Assembly (NCBI GenBank): GCA_963801035.1
Contig: CAWDDF010000009.1
Span: 62,001-126,000, forward strand
DNA from: JACCZX01 sp963801035
GTDB taxonomy: Bacteria; Pseudomonadota; Gammaproteobacteria; Burkholderiales; Burkholderiaceae_F
DNA length: 64,000 nt
Reading direction: 5' to 3'
Below are positions 49,196 to 58,043 of this stretch, in pieces. Made by a program: the position numbers and the translations under genes. Below the pieces are notes generated by a model. The model saw only the letters and a list, made by a program, of their open reading frames with translations, was not told the DNA's origin and ran no database searches. The first letter of the stretch is position 1; each line of letters begins with the position of its first letter.

Positions 49196-50185
49196 CTAGA
49201 TCCCGGTCATTCGTTCGAGATGTTCAGGGTAACGCGCCCCTTGCACCTCGACACTCGAGGCAGCGTCTTCAATCTCACGCAAGTCCTGCGCTGTGAGTTC
49301 GAGTGAAGTTGCACCGACGTTTTCTTTGAGACGCTGCAGCTTGGTGGTACCTGGAATAGGAACGATCCACGGCTTCTGCGCAAGCAGCCAGGCCAGAGCG
49401 ATCTGCGCCGGTGTTGCCTTCTTCCGCTGCGCGATTTCAGCGAGCAGATCCACCAGCGCCTGATTCGCCTTGCGTGCTTCCGGAGAAAAACGCGGCACGA
49501 TGTTGCGAAAGTCGGATTTATCGAACGTCGTGCTTTCATCGATCTTGCCCGTCAGAAAACCTTTGCCGAGCGGACTGAACGGAACGAAACCTATACCAAG
49601 CTCCTCGAGTGCCGGCAACAATTCCGCTTCGGGTGCTCTCCACCATAGCGAGTATTCGCTCTGAACCGCGGTGACGGGCTGCACCGCGTGAGCGCGACGA
49701 ATGGTTTGCACACCGGCTTCCGACAGACCAAAGTGCTTTACTTTGCCTGCTGCGATCAATTCCTTGACCGCTCCTGCGACGTCTTCGATCGGCACGTTCG
49801 GATCGACACGGTGCTGATAAAACAGATCGATCGTTTCCATGTTGAGCCGCTTCAGCGACGCTTCGGCCACCTCCCTGATGTGCTCAGGACGACTGTTCAG
49901 GCCGGAGCGGCTGCCGTCCGAAGTCAGGCCGAAGCCGAACTTGGTGGCAATGACGACCTGCTTTCGAAATGGAGCGAGAGCTTCGCCGACAAGCTTTTCG
50001 TTTGTCCACGGACCGTAAATCTCGGCCGTATCGAAAAAGGTGATCCCAAGCTCGACGGCCGAGCGGATCAGCGCAATCCCCACCTCCTTGTCGACGGCCG
50101 GTCCGAAGCCGTGGCTGAGACCCATGCACCCCAGACCGAGTGCCGACACTTCAAGATTGCTCTTTCCCAGCTTTCTTTTTTGCAT
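49196..50185 (-). CDS. Aldo/keto reductase
   Basis: I start at the ATG (complement of 50183-50185), preceded by AAAGG, which gives MQKRKLGKSNLEVSALGLGCMG, a standard start; the frame is open 12 codons further. The 329-residue TIM-barrel protein has the catalytic tetrad visible as Asp and Tyr in FFDTAEIYG, Lys in VIATKFGFG and His in FYQHRVD. The C-terminal cofactor region is IVPIPGTTKLQRLKENVGA. The sequence is like the AKR13/YajO-type bacterial reductases that use NADPH on aldehydes. It is divergent from the quinone reductase gene, 102 bases away, a common arrangement for redox-stress genes. Confidence 0.93.
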   Translation of the reverse strand: MQKRKLGKSNLEVSALGLGCMGLSHGFGPAVDKEVGIALIRSAVELGITFFDTAEIYGPWTNEKLVGEALAPFRKQVVIATKFGFGLTSDGSRSGLNSRPEHIREVAEASLKRLNMETIDLFYQHRVDPNVPIEDVAGAVKELIAAGKVKHFGLSEAGVQTIRRAHAVQPVTAVQSEYSLWWRAPEAELLPALEELGIGFVPFSPLGKGFLTGKIDESTTFDKSDFRNIVPRFSPEARKANQALVDLLAEIAQRKKATPAQIALAWLLAQKPWIVPIPGTTKLQRLKENVGATSLELTAQDLREIEDAASSVEVQGARYPEHLERMTGI

Positions 50186-50287
50186 ATTCGCCTTTGCAAA
50201 CGATTCAAGACAGCACACCAAGCCGCGTGACCATTAGGCTGCACGCGATCGACCGATATGCTGACATTTTTCTGAAAGGTGCGTTCG

Positions 50288-51274
50288 ATGCTCGCTGTCA
50301 GCTACAACCGCGTAGGGCCCGCCGACGAAGTGCTTTCGTTCGGTGATGTTGAAACACCATCGGCCGGCGCAGGTGAGGTTCGCGTCAAGCTTGCGAGCTC
50401 TGGGGTCAATCCGTCCGATGTGAAGTCGCGCGCAGGAGTTCGGAATAAGACATTGCCATTCCCGATGATCATTCCACACAGCGACGGTGCAGGCGTGATC
50501 GATCAGGTGGGCAGCGGCGTTGATCGTGCGCGCATTGGCGAACGTGTCTGGGTATGGAATGCCGCTTGGCAGCGACCGATGGGCACCGCCGCTCAGTATG
50601 TCGTATTGCCCGCGCAGCAGGCCGTCACTCTTCCCGACGCGATCGACTTTTCTGCCGGCGCGTGTCTTGGCATTCCCGCGCTGACTGCGTATCACGCAGT
50701 CGCGATGAGCGGTGGTGTCGATGGCAAAGCGGTATTGGTGACGGGAGGTGCGGGTGCGGTCGGTCACTACGCCATCCAGTTTGCAAAGCTCGGCGGCGCC
50801 GCGCGCATCATCGCAACTGTCAGCGGTGATGCGAAGGGCGCAATCGCAATTGCGGCCGGTGCCGATGCCTTCATCAACTACAAGACCGAGGACGTCGCAC
50901 AGCGTTGCAACGCACTGACGCAGGGCCGCGGTATCGATCGCATCATCGAGATGGACCTGGCGGCGAACATTCAGTCTGACCTCGCGGCGCTGCGACCCGA
51001 CGGCGAGATCGTCGTCTACGGAAGTGGCGCCCCGGAGATCGCAGTACCGTTCTTTGCCTCGATTCTGAAGAACGCGCGCTACTACTTCTTTATCGTCTAC
51101 AACCTGAATGCTGCGGACCGCGCGAGCGATCTTGCCGACGTGTCGCGTCTGTTGAGCGAAAACAAACTGAAACACCAGATTGCCGCGCGTATGCCTTTAG
51201 CGCAAGCAGCGCAAGCGCATCGGCTGGTCGAGAGCGGTCAAGCCGTCGGCAATGTCGTGCTTGATATTCCTTGA
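50288..51274 (+). CDS. Zinc-free NADPH:quinone oxidoreductase (MDR family)
   Basis: The start is ATG 50288 (MLAVSYNRVGPADEVL); a GTG nine bases upstream is also in frame. The 328-residue protein is a medium-chain dehydrogenase/reductase of the zeta-crystallin type. Landmarks are VKLASSGVNPSDVKSRAG near 40-57, SDGAGVIDQVGSGV, and the NADPH-binding VLVTGGAGAVGHYAIQFAKLGG near 155-176. The zinc-ligand cysteines of alcohol dehydrogenases are missing, fitting quinone reductases. It probably reduces quinones or enones. The next gene begins just after its stop. Confidence 0.92.
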   Translation: MLAVSYNRVGPADEVLSFGDVETPSAGAGEVRVKLASSGVNPSDVKSRAGVRNKTLPFPMIIPHSDGAGVIDQVGSGVDRARIGERVWVWNAAWQRPMGTAAQYVVLPAQQAVTLPDAIDFSAGACLGIPALTAYHAVAMSGGVDGKAVLVTGGAGAVGHYAIQFAKLGGAARIIATVSGDAKGAIAIAAGADAFINYKTEDVAQRCNALTQGRGIDRIIEMDLAANIQSDLAALRPDGEIVVYGSGAPEIAVPFFASILKNARYYFFIVYNLNAADRASDLADVSRLLSENKLKHQIAARMPLAQAAQAHRLVESGQAVGNVVLDIP

Positions 51275-51297
51275 GCGCTTCAGCGTCAGGAGAAGGT

Positions 51298-51498
51298 ATG
51301 CCATTTAAAAGCCAAGCACAACGTAGAAAATTCGCAGAACTTCTGGTTCAAGGGAAGATTTCAAACCAGACATTCGAAGAGTGGAACCGCGAGACAGGAA
51401 CTGCGAAACTTCCTGAGAGAATCAAGCCTAAAGCGAACGTGAGATCCAAGACGAAGGGCGCGGCTACGAAGAAAGCGAAAGTCAAGCGCAAACGCTAA
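51298..51498 (+). CDS. Small basic protein, 66 residues (MPFKSQAQRRKF type)
   Basis: The ATG at 51298 follows a strong AGGAGAAGG ribosome-binding sequence; the frame is open nine codons further. The product starts MPFKSQAQRRKFAELLVQGKI, then SNQTFEEWNRETGTAKLPER, and ends in a lysine/arginine tail (KTKGAATKKAKVKRKR). Small proteins with this start are common in proteobacteria and some phages. The basic tail suggests nucleic acid binding. The function is unknown. It lies 23 bases after the quinone reductase and 225 bases before the KGG stress protein. Confidence 0.8.
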   Translation: MPFKSQAQRRKFAELLVQGKISNQTFEEWNRETGTAKLPERIKPKANVRSKTKGAATKKAKVKRKR

Positions 51499-51722
51499 TA
51501 ATTTTACGAGCAGCGGCGAGGTGGCCGCGGAAGCAAGACACGAACCAATGGGCCGCTACTGTGCGCTTGGTTGATCTTGGGCGGATACAAAAGTTAAATG
51601 AGGCGGCGGGCACGTGCGGTGCTGCCCTGGATACGCCTACGCGCGGTGCTATTGAACTCCATTCCATCGCAATTTTGTAGGTCACTCATCCAGCAGCAAC
51701 CCCAATTCGCAAGGAGCAGCAA

Positions 51723-52109
51723 ATGGCAACACAAGGAAGAGGCAACGATTCTTCAGACAAACGCGGTTTTGCATCGATGGATCCCCAAAAGCAACGCGAA
51801 ATCGCCAGTCAGGGCGGTGAAGCAAGTCCCGGAAACTTCAAGAACGACCCCGAGCGTGCGGCTGAGGCCGGACGCAAAGGCGGCGAGGCAAGCGGTGGCA
51901 ACTTCAAGAATGATCCGGAGCGTGCGTCCGAGGCAGGTCGCAAAGGTGGCGAGCGCAGTGGCGGCAACTTTGCGAACGATCGGGAGCGCGCATCCGAAGC
52001 GGGCCGTAAAGGTGGCGAATCAAGCAGCGGCAACTTCAAAAATGATCGTGAGCGAGCATCCGAGGCCGGTCGCGAAGGTGGCAAGAACAGAAGCGGCGGT
52101 GGGCGCTGA
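51723..52109 (+). CDS. KGG-repeat stress-induced protein
   Basis: This 128-residue hydrophilic protein is made of KGG (con-10/GsiB-like) repeats. After MATQGRGNDSSDKRGFASM there are five imperfect units of about 20-23 residues with the pattern GGNFKNDPERASEAGRKGGE. The variants have GNFANDRERAS or SSGNFKNDRERAS. There are few hydrophobic residues and no Cys or Trp, as in desiccation and general-stress proteins that stay disordered. The AGGAGCAG ribosome-binding sequence lies eight bases before the ATG. The DNA repeats are strong enough to allow unit-number change by slippage. Confidence 0.92.
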   Translation: MATQGRGNDSSDKRGFASMDPQKQREIASQGGEASPGNFKNDPERAAEAGRKGGEASGGNFKNDPERASEAGRKGGERSGGNFANDRERASEAGRKGGESSSGNFKNDRERASEAGREGGKNRSGGGR

Positions 52110-52160
52110 GTAAGTTGTAGACGTTGCCGTAAGCCTTGACCCAGTTGGCGCTTTAATAGA

Positions 52161-52223
52161 ACGGAAGATCTGGCCGCTGTCGGGCTCGCATACCGGCGAT
52201 TCTCATGCGGCTGGATCTTCCGT
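52161..52223. repeat. Long imperfect inverted repeat
   Basis: The 17-base arms ACGGAAGATCTGGCCGC (52161-52177) and GCGGCTGGATCTTCCGT (52207-52223) are complementary at 15 of 17 positions and enclose 29 bases. The element lies about 50 bases after the KGG protein stop and 90 before the next start. There is no T run, so a plain terminator is unlikely; an RNA stem or a miniature mobile element end pair are alternatives. Confidence 0.5.
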
Positions 52224-52314
52224 CCAACGTGTTCAAGGCGAAAAAAGCGACACGCAATTACGTTATTACCTGTTCAGTGAAACCAATGCCAATCTGTTGT
52301 GACTGGGAGTGCAG

Positions 52315-52893
52315 ATGAGTTACGCAGATTTGGAGCGGAAGCAGTTTCATTGGCAGCAATGGTTCCGGCTGCTCGATAAGTTACCGATCTGGGCTGGCTA
52401 CTTCTTCGCCATCCTGTGTTCCTTCGGCCTGGGATACAGCCTCGGCAGCTCACGATCGAGCTTTCCCGATCCTCATCAGGGACCGATCACGCTCGTTGCT
52501 CTAAGCGCCGGCGCATTGCTGGTCATTCTGTTTCTGGACAGAACACTACGTAGCGAAGAGCTTCGGCGCGCTCAGCTTGCGGAACAGCACAGACTCAACA
52601 AAGAGGCAACCGCGATTAAATTGCTCGATCCGATCCCTAGCCACGTTCTCGACGCACTGGATCGAATCGCGGCGATCAAGGGTGTCGATCGGGCAACCCT
52701 GATTCCGGCAATATTGAATCAGTACATCGCGCGAAAGTCGTTCGAGGAGGCTCTTGTTGAGGGTGCTTCACAAAGCCCTTCGGTAACGCGTGAGCCGCCG
52801 CCAGGCTGGGCAAAGACGTTGCCAGCGTGGTTGGAAACGCTGCCTGGCTCTTTGGACGTGAAGGCTTCAAGCTTGTCCTACTTTGATCGCTAG
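52315..52893 (+). CDS. Membrane protein of unknown function, 192 residues
   Basis: The start ATG 52315 follows GGGAGTG. The protein has an amphipathic N-terminus (MSYADLERKQFHWQQWF), two membrane helices (about 24-44, LPIWAGYFFAILCSFGLGYSL, and about 62-80, ITLVALSAGALLVILFLD), and a cytoplasmic helical domain. That domain contains RIAAIKGVDRATLIPAILNQYIARKSFEEAL, resembling a ribbon-helix-helix or small dimerisation segment. I do not recognise a family. It converges on the DUF488 gene with a four-base overlap of stops. Confidence 0.7.
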   Translation: MSYADLERKQFHWQQWFRLLDKLPIWAGYFFAILCSFGLGYSLGSSRSSFPDPHQGPITLVALSAGALLVILFLDRTLRSEELRRAQLAEQHRLNKEATAIKLLDPIPSHVLDALDRIAAIKGVDRATLIPAILNQYIARKSFEEALVEGASQSPSVTREPPPGWAKTLPAWLETLPGSLDVKASSLSYFDR

Positions 52894-53276
52894 GCCAGCT
52901 TGGCTCCGGCGTCGGCAAGCAGTTCACGCAGTACGGTCCTATGACACCGGTGTTCGTCTTCACAGTAGCAACCGACTGAAAAATCTGCAGAGTGCGAAAG
53001 CGCAGCGAGCAGCGAGATTGAGCGAGCCGCTTCCGGCAACGACATCTCGGCGCGGTATTTTTTCTTGTAGGCGCGCAACTGCGCTTCAGTGGCAGCCGCA
53101 TGCCCCTGCTTCATCGTCTGCAACGACGGCGCCAGATTCGGAAACCATACGTCGAACCAATCGTCGGACGAATAACGCGACTTCAAAACGCCGCGCGGAG
53201 GTCGTCGCACCGTGCCGATGCGGAGGCCTTCGTCTGGCTGACGTGCCGTTCCTAACCTGACAACTCGGACGGACAT
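52890..53276 (-). CDS. DUF488 family protein
   Basis: This 128-residue protein matches the short DUF488 proteins. Landmarks are RIGTVRRPPRGVLKSRY, the central DDWFDVWFPNLAPS, RAYKKKYRAEMSLPEAARSISLLAALS and the C-terminal FSVGCYCEDEHRCHRTVLRELLADAGAKL with three Cys and two His. The cysteine/histidine cluster could bind a metal. The function is unknown. The start ATG is the complement of 53274-53276. Confidence 0.88.
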   Translation of the reverse strand: MSVRVVRLGTARQPDEGLRIGTVRRPPRGVLKSRYSSDDWFDVWFPNLAPSLQTMKQGHAAATEAQLRAYKKKYRAEMSLPEAARSISLLAALSHSADFSVGCYCEDEHRCHRTVLRELLADAGAKLA

Positions 53277-53448
53277 TTAATTTAAGTGTCGGTGCCCCGT
53301 CGGCCCGATCGAACATCGGGTCATTCTGCGCCGATCGTCCTTACAACAACCGAAGCGGCGGACAACTCGGTGACAAATCTGTTTCTTGGCGTTTTGACCA
53401 GTTGAGGCGCTGTTTAAGCTACGGCTCCGGTTTGAGCACAACGCAGAC

Positions 53449-55618
53449 TTGAATATCCGCAGCCGCCTCTGGGCGCTTACCTTCGCGACATTGCTGCCAA
53501 TGGCGGTCTTCGGCGCCGTTGGCGCGTACATGCTCGTGGAAAGGGAGCGCGACTCCTTCGAGCGTGCTGCACTCGATCGTGTGCGTGCGCTGATGACGGC
53601 GATCGACGCCGAATTGCGCGCATCGATAACTCCGCTCGAAATGCTCGCCCGCTCGCCCGCTCTCGATGCTGACGACCTCACCGCATTTCGGGTCGAGGCG
53701 CAGCGGGCACTCGAAGGTCGGCGCGGCGACTGGTCCAATATCGTCGTGTCGCATCCGGACACCGCTCAGATGGTGCTCAATCTTCTGGTGCCGCCTGAAG
53801 CGCCACTATTCAAGACGCTTGATCCCGCCAGCGTCCTCGAAACAGCGAAGTCGGGCCGTCCCGTTATCGGCAATGTCGTAACAGGAGGCGTTCTTAACCG
53901 GCCGCTCTTCACGGTGCGCGTCCCAGTGTTGCGCGAAGGCAAGGTCAAGTACGTGCTGTCAGCGGTGGTACAGACTCCAGTCGTTGACGGACTCGTCGAG
54001 CGGCAGGGCCTCCCTTCGACGTGGGCGGTCGCAGTGCTGGATGGAGGCTATGGCTTTGTCACGCGTCGCCCGATGCCGGTACAAGGCAGCACGGCTCCCA
54101 GCGAATCGCTTAAGCGCGCGCTCGACAGCGCGCCACGAGGTTTTCAGCGTGGACAGCTGCTCGATGGCAGCGAAATCTACCGCGCGTTTCAGCGTTCGTC
54201 GCTCAGCCGATGGTCGTCATCGATCGCGGTGCCGCGCAGCGTCGTCGAGCAGAGCCTGAATGGCGTGTACGTTCTGGTAGCCGGATTTGCCGGTGCGGCG
54301 ATGCTCGGATTGTGGATCGCGTGGTGGCTCGCTTCACGCATCTCGCAGCCGATTGCAGCACTGGCGAGGGCGGCCCCGGCTTTGGGAAGAGGTGAGACTT
54401 CCGCGCTGCCGCCGGCCGGGTCGGTTGACGAAGTGAACGAGCTTGCGCGCGCGTTAGGCGATTCGGCGGTTGCGATACGCGACCGTGAGGAGCGGCAGCG
54501 TCAGGCAGAGCACGCACTGCGCACCGCAGATCGCGCGAAAGATGAGTTTCTCGCGATGCTCGGACACGAGCTGCGCAATCCGCTCGCATCGGTATCCAAC
54601 GCCGCGCAGTTACTGAAAATGGCCCGGCATCAACCTCAGGTGCTGGAGAATGTCAGCGCAATCCTTGGCAGACAGGTCGAACACATGACGCGCCTGGTCG
54701 ACGATCTGCTCGAAGTCGGCCGCGTGACCGGTGGCAAGGTCCGACTGCAGCGCGAGCCGCTCGACTTAGCGGTCACCGTGGTGCACTGGCTGGATGCGTG
54801 GAGACAAGACGGTCGACTTGCGCATCATGACGTGAGCACTGAGCTGCAGTCGGTGTGGGTCTCTGCAGACCGCGCACGCATCGAGCAAGTGTTCTCGAAT
54901 CTGCTCGATAACGCGATCAAGTACACGCCTTCGGGAGGAAAGATTCGGATCTCACTTCGGCCGAAAGCAGCAAAGGCGATCCTCGAAATCAGCGATACAG
55001 GTCTCGGCATGCCACCCGAGCTGATCGGTCGAGTCTTCGATTTGTTCGTGCAAGGTGAGCGCACTCTCGCACGCGAGCCCGGTGGATTGGGCATTGGATT
55101 GACAATGGTTCAACGCCTCGTCGAGCTGCACGGCGGAACAGTGCACGCGAAGAGTGACGGGCGTGAACCATGGTGCGACGTTTACTATCGAGTTGCCGGC
55201 AATCGAGCGACCGGCGTCAGTCTCCGATGCCGACCCAATGACAGTGACGGCGAAGCCGCGTCGAATTCTCATCATCGAGGATGACGAGGACGCACGCGAT
55301 TCGCTTGCCGAGCTGCTTCGCCTCGATGGCCACCATGTGACGGTCGCGGGCAACGGTGCAGATGGAGTTGCGTCCGCATCTGCGTCGACGCCGGACTTCG
55401 TGCTCGTCGACATCGGCTTGCACGATATCGACGGCTATGAGGTGGCACGCCGCCTGCGCACCAATTCTGCAACCTCGCGCTTGCGTCTGATCGCAGTGAC
55501 AGGCTACGGCACGCAGGAGGATCGGCGTTCTGCGCTCGCCGCCGGATTCGACGAGCATCTTGCGAAACCGGTCGCGCTCGAAACTCTTAGGACGCTGTTA
55601 CTCGAGGGACCGACCTAG
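53449..55618 (+). pseudogene. Membrane hybrid histidine kinase (Cache-HAMP-HisKA-HATPase-REC), split by a one-base insertion
   Basis: The first frame (53449-55284) encodes a membrane helix (about 5-30), a large periplasmic Cache-like sensor (about 35-270, with WSNIVVSHPDTAQMVLN), a second helix (LVAGFAGAAMLGLWIAWWLA), HAMP, HisKA (FLAMLGHELRNPLASVS) and most of the HATPase (NLLDNAIKYT, DTGLGMP, GGLGIGLTM). An extra C at about 55162 shifts the frame within the last HATPase strand. The second frame resumes with VNHGATFTIELPAIERP and continues into a receiver domain (ILIIEDDEDARDS, Asp in VLVDIGLHDIDG, Lys in AKPVAL) ending at 55618. The whole is about 722 residues. The written start is TTG 53449. 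It may be intact in the organism. Confidence 0.87.
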
Positions 55619-55851
55619 GGATCAGACTTTGTTTTTGACGCGACCTTCGTCGCTATTTCGCGCGCCTTCCTCAGGAACCTTCTGGCCCAAACGAATTCTG
55701 TCGCAAGTATCGAAAGGCCAATAGGAATCACAATGAAAGCTGGGCCCGGCAGGATGAGCAGTGCAATTCCGATCAGGGTAATTGTTCCGCCCACCACCGC
55801 GATAACGATGCGTTTGGCTAAACGAAACCTGGCGTGGTGATCACTGCTCAT
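55615..55851 (-). CDS. Small PGPGW-type membrane protein
   Basis: I start at the ATG (complement of 55849-55851) preceded by GAAGGTG; the frame is open 18 codons further. The 78-residue protein has a basic N-terminus, then two hydrophobic helices joined by the family turn: VVGGTITLIGIALLILPGPAF and IVIPIGLSILATEFVWARRFLRKA. It matches the putative transmembrane protein family typified by PGPGW, here with PGPAF. The role is unknown. Its stop overlaps the end of the hybrid kinase. Confidence 0.85.
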   Translation of the reverse strand: MSSDHHARFRLAKRIVIAVVGGTITLIGIALLILPGPAFIVIPIGLSILATEFVWARRFLRKAREIATKVASKTKSDP

Positions 55852-55922
55852 AACACCTTCGAGGTGCAGCCGGAACTTCAACAGGATACGTAGCACACTG
55901 TGCACCGCTGCACCAGAACCTA

Positions 55923-56726
55923 ATGCCTGACACAGAGACCCCGCACCCTTTACGTCCGGTCCTAAGAAACTGGGTCTGGGAACATGGGCACGTCGGAACT
56001 CGCTATCTCGATTGCCGCAATGGCGAGATCAAATTCGACGATGGCAAGAAGTCACGATTTGCGGCCGAAAAGATTTTTTTCGTTTCGCTCGCGAAGGATG
56101 CCGACGACGACGCTCACGCCGCCGGACCTGCGATCCACGAGGCACGACTTGCGCGGTTTCTGCATGCGGCACAACACGGCAAACCGGAAGAGGCGGGGCC
56201 GGTTGCCGACGTTCAGCGTGCAGCGCAGGACTGCGTGGAACTCGGTCTCGTCTGCGCGTATCAACAGGAAGCGCAGAGCGCTCTGGCGCGCTACGCACTC
56301 GAGCCGATGTTCGACGACGAAATTCGCGCGGCGGTCATCAGCGACATCCGGCGCGCATACGCAGCATTGCGTGAGCAGCTCGCGCTTTACGATTTCACCG
56401 TGTTTCACGGGCTGCCGACCGCGCTGATGATCAACGAAGCGCCGTTCATCGACTGGCGCGCGCGTGCACGGCCGGCGCAGCCGTTTGTGTCGATGCCGCT
56501 CGGACCCTATTGTTTGCTGGTCGGTACGCCGTCGGGCAAGAAGAGCCGGGCTGGACCGGTGCTGTGGAAGCCCGTTACAACGATGGGGCCGTTCAAGGAC
56601 CACAACGGACACATCGTTGAAGCGGCGCGCTTGTGGATAGTCGCGACGACCGATGACCAGCTTCTCTCGATACAGGATCGGTTTGCTCCGATAGTGCCGG
56701 ACAACCCGGCGGCCGCTAAGCCTTGA
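55923..56726 (+). CDS. Hypothetical protein, 267 residues
   Basis: This soluble cytoplasmic protein begins MPDTETPHPLRPVLRNWVWEHGHVGTRYL and has a helical middle (QRAAQDCVELGLVCAYQQEAQSALARYALEPMFDDEIRAAV). The C-terminal half has beta-type segments, including PFVSMPLGPYCLLVGTPSGKKS and ARLWIVATTDDQLLSIQ. The C-terminal pattern (a conserved-looking MPLGP, then WIVATTDD) faintly resembles DUF4238 proteins, but I would not assign it. It starts 71 bases after the divergent small membrane protein gene. Confidence 0.7.
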   Translation: MPDTETPHPLRPVLRNWVWEHGHVGTRYLDCRNGEIKFDDGKKSRFAAEKIFFVSLAKDADDDAHAAGPAIHEARLARFLHAAQHGKPEEAGPVADVQRAAQDCVELGLVCAYQQEAQSALARYALEPMFDDEIRAAVISDIRRAYAALREQLALYDFTVFHGLPTALMINEAPFIDWRARARPAQPFVSMPLGPYCLLVGTPSGKKSRAGPVLWKPVTTMGPFKDHNGHIVEAARLWIVATTDDQLLSIQDRFAPIVPDNPAAAKP

Positions 56727-56863
56727 GCGCGATGTCGAAGCGCGGCTGGTGGTTTGGCGCCGCAAGTTTCAGCCATGCCGCGCAGGGATGAGCAAGATCT
56801 GCACTCGCGCGCGTCTACACTCGTCAGACCTGTGGAACGCAATTCCAAGTAGGACACCGCGTC

Positions 56864-57904
56864 ATGGCTCTTTCGCTCTCGGCACTTGATCTTGTTCCTT
56901 TGGTACGCGGAGACACCAGTGTCAGTGCGCTCCGCAACGCGGCCGAACTCGCGCAGGCGGTCGATCGCTTCGGCTACACGCGTCTCTGGTACGCCGAGCA
57001 CCACAACATGCCCGGAATCGCGAGCACCAGTCCCGAAATCTTGATTACTCACGCGGGCGCTGTGACAACTCGGATTCGTCTCGGCGCGGGAGGCGTGATG
57101 CTTCCAAATCACTCGCCGCTGAAGGTGGCCGAGTCGTACAAGCTGCTTGAAGCGATACATCCCGGTCGGATCGATCTCGGAATTGGTCGAGCGCCGGGCA
57201 CCGATGGCCTCACGGCGCTTGCGCTCCGGCGCTCGCGTGCAGCGCTGACGGCGGATGACTTCCTCGAGCAGCTCAGCGAGCTCATTGCATGGGGCAATGC
57301 CGAGTTTCCTTCCGATCATCCGTTTCGTGCCGTCCGTGCGATTCCCGACGACAGACCGCTGCCGCCGCTCTATATCCTCGGGTCGAGTGACTACGGTGCG
57401 AAGCTCGCCGCTCAAATGGGTGTCGCGTTTGCTTTCGCGGGACACTTCAGTCCCGATCCTCCCGAGCCTGCGATGCGCGCCTACCGGACGGGATTTTCAA
57501 CGGACGGCATGCTGGCCAAGCCGCACGCAATCCTCGCGCTTTCGGTTTTTTGCGCAGACACCGAGGCAGCGGCACAGCGCATGGCGTCGTCGGCGTTGCT
57601 CTCGTTCGTCCAACTCCGGAGCGGACGACCGGGCCGCATGCCAAGCCCGGACGAAGCGATGGCGCACGTGTTCACGCCGGAGGAACAGGCCCTCGTCGCT
57701 TCATACAAGAAGCTGCAGATCGTCGGCACCCCTGCACACGTGCGAGCCCGGATCGAGGAGGTCGTGACGCGAACCGAAGCCGACGAAGTGATGATTGCGA
57801 CACACGCGGCAGACATCGCCGCACGTATTCGCTCTTACGAGCTCGTGGCCGAGGCGTTCGAGTTGCCGCAGCTCAAGGCCCGCGCCGTACCGAACCCTGT
57901 GTGA
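56864..57904 (+). CDS. Luciferase-like (LLM class) flavin-dependent oxidoreductase
   Basis: This 346-residue protein matches the MsnO8-type LLM flavin oxidoreductases. Landmarks are LSALDLVPLVRGDTSVSALRNAAELAQAVD at the start, RLWYAEHHNMPGIASTSPEILI, IRLGAGGVMLPNHSPLKVAE, HPGRIDLGIGRAPGTD and LPPLYILGSSDYGAKLAAQMGVAFAFAGHF. The TIM-barrel family uses reduced FMN and often an F420-free mechanism to oxidise small molecules. Members are annotated in many genomes without a known substrate. It is 138 bases after the preceding gene and 140 before the transporter, so it is probably a single-gene unit. Confidence 0.93.
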   Translation: MALSLSALDLVPLVRGDTSVSALRNAAELAQAVDRFGYTRLWYAEHHNMPGIASTSPEILITHAGAVTTRIRLGAGGVMLPNHSPLKVAESYKLLEAIHPGRIDLGIGRAPGTDGLTALALRRSRAALTADDFLEQLSELIAWGNAEFPSDHPFRAVRAIPDDRPLPPLYILGSSDYGAKLAAQMGVAFAFAGHFSPDPPEPAMRAYRTGFSTDGMLAKPHAILALSVFCADTEAAAQRMASSALLSFVQLRSGRPGRMPSPDEAMAHVFTPEEQALVASYKKLQIVGTPAHVRARIEEVVTRTEADEVMIATHAADIAARIRSYELVAEAFELPQLKARAVPNPV

Positions 57905-58043
57905 GCGCCCAACCGGGCGATGCGATCACGCGCCGACGTGTATCAGCCTTGATCCATGGAAGTTGCACGCATGCAACTGCCTGCAAAGATCCGCTGCGAC
58001 ATCGATACTGGACATCGGACAGTGTCAGACTCGACTCTCGCTC

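Noticed and set aside
51809..52084. A 91-residue minus-strand frame over the KGG repeats, with Pro/Ser/Arg repeats
   Set aside because: The repeats are the reverse complement of the KGG units; no start signal is present.
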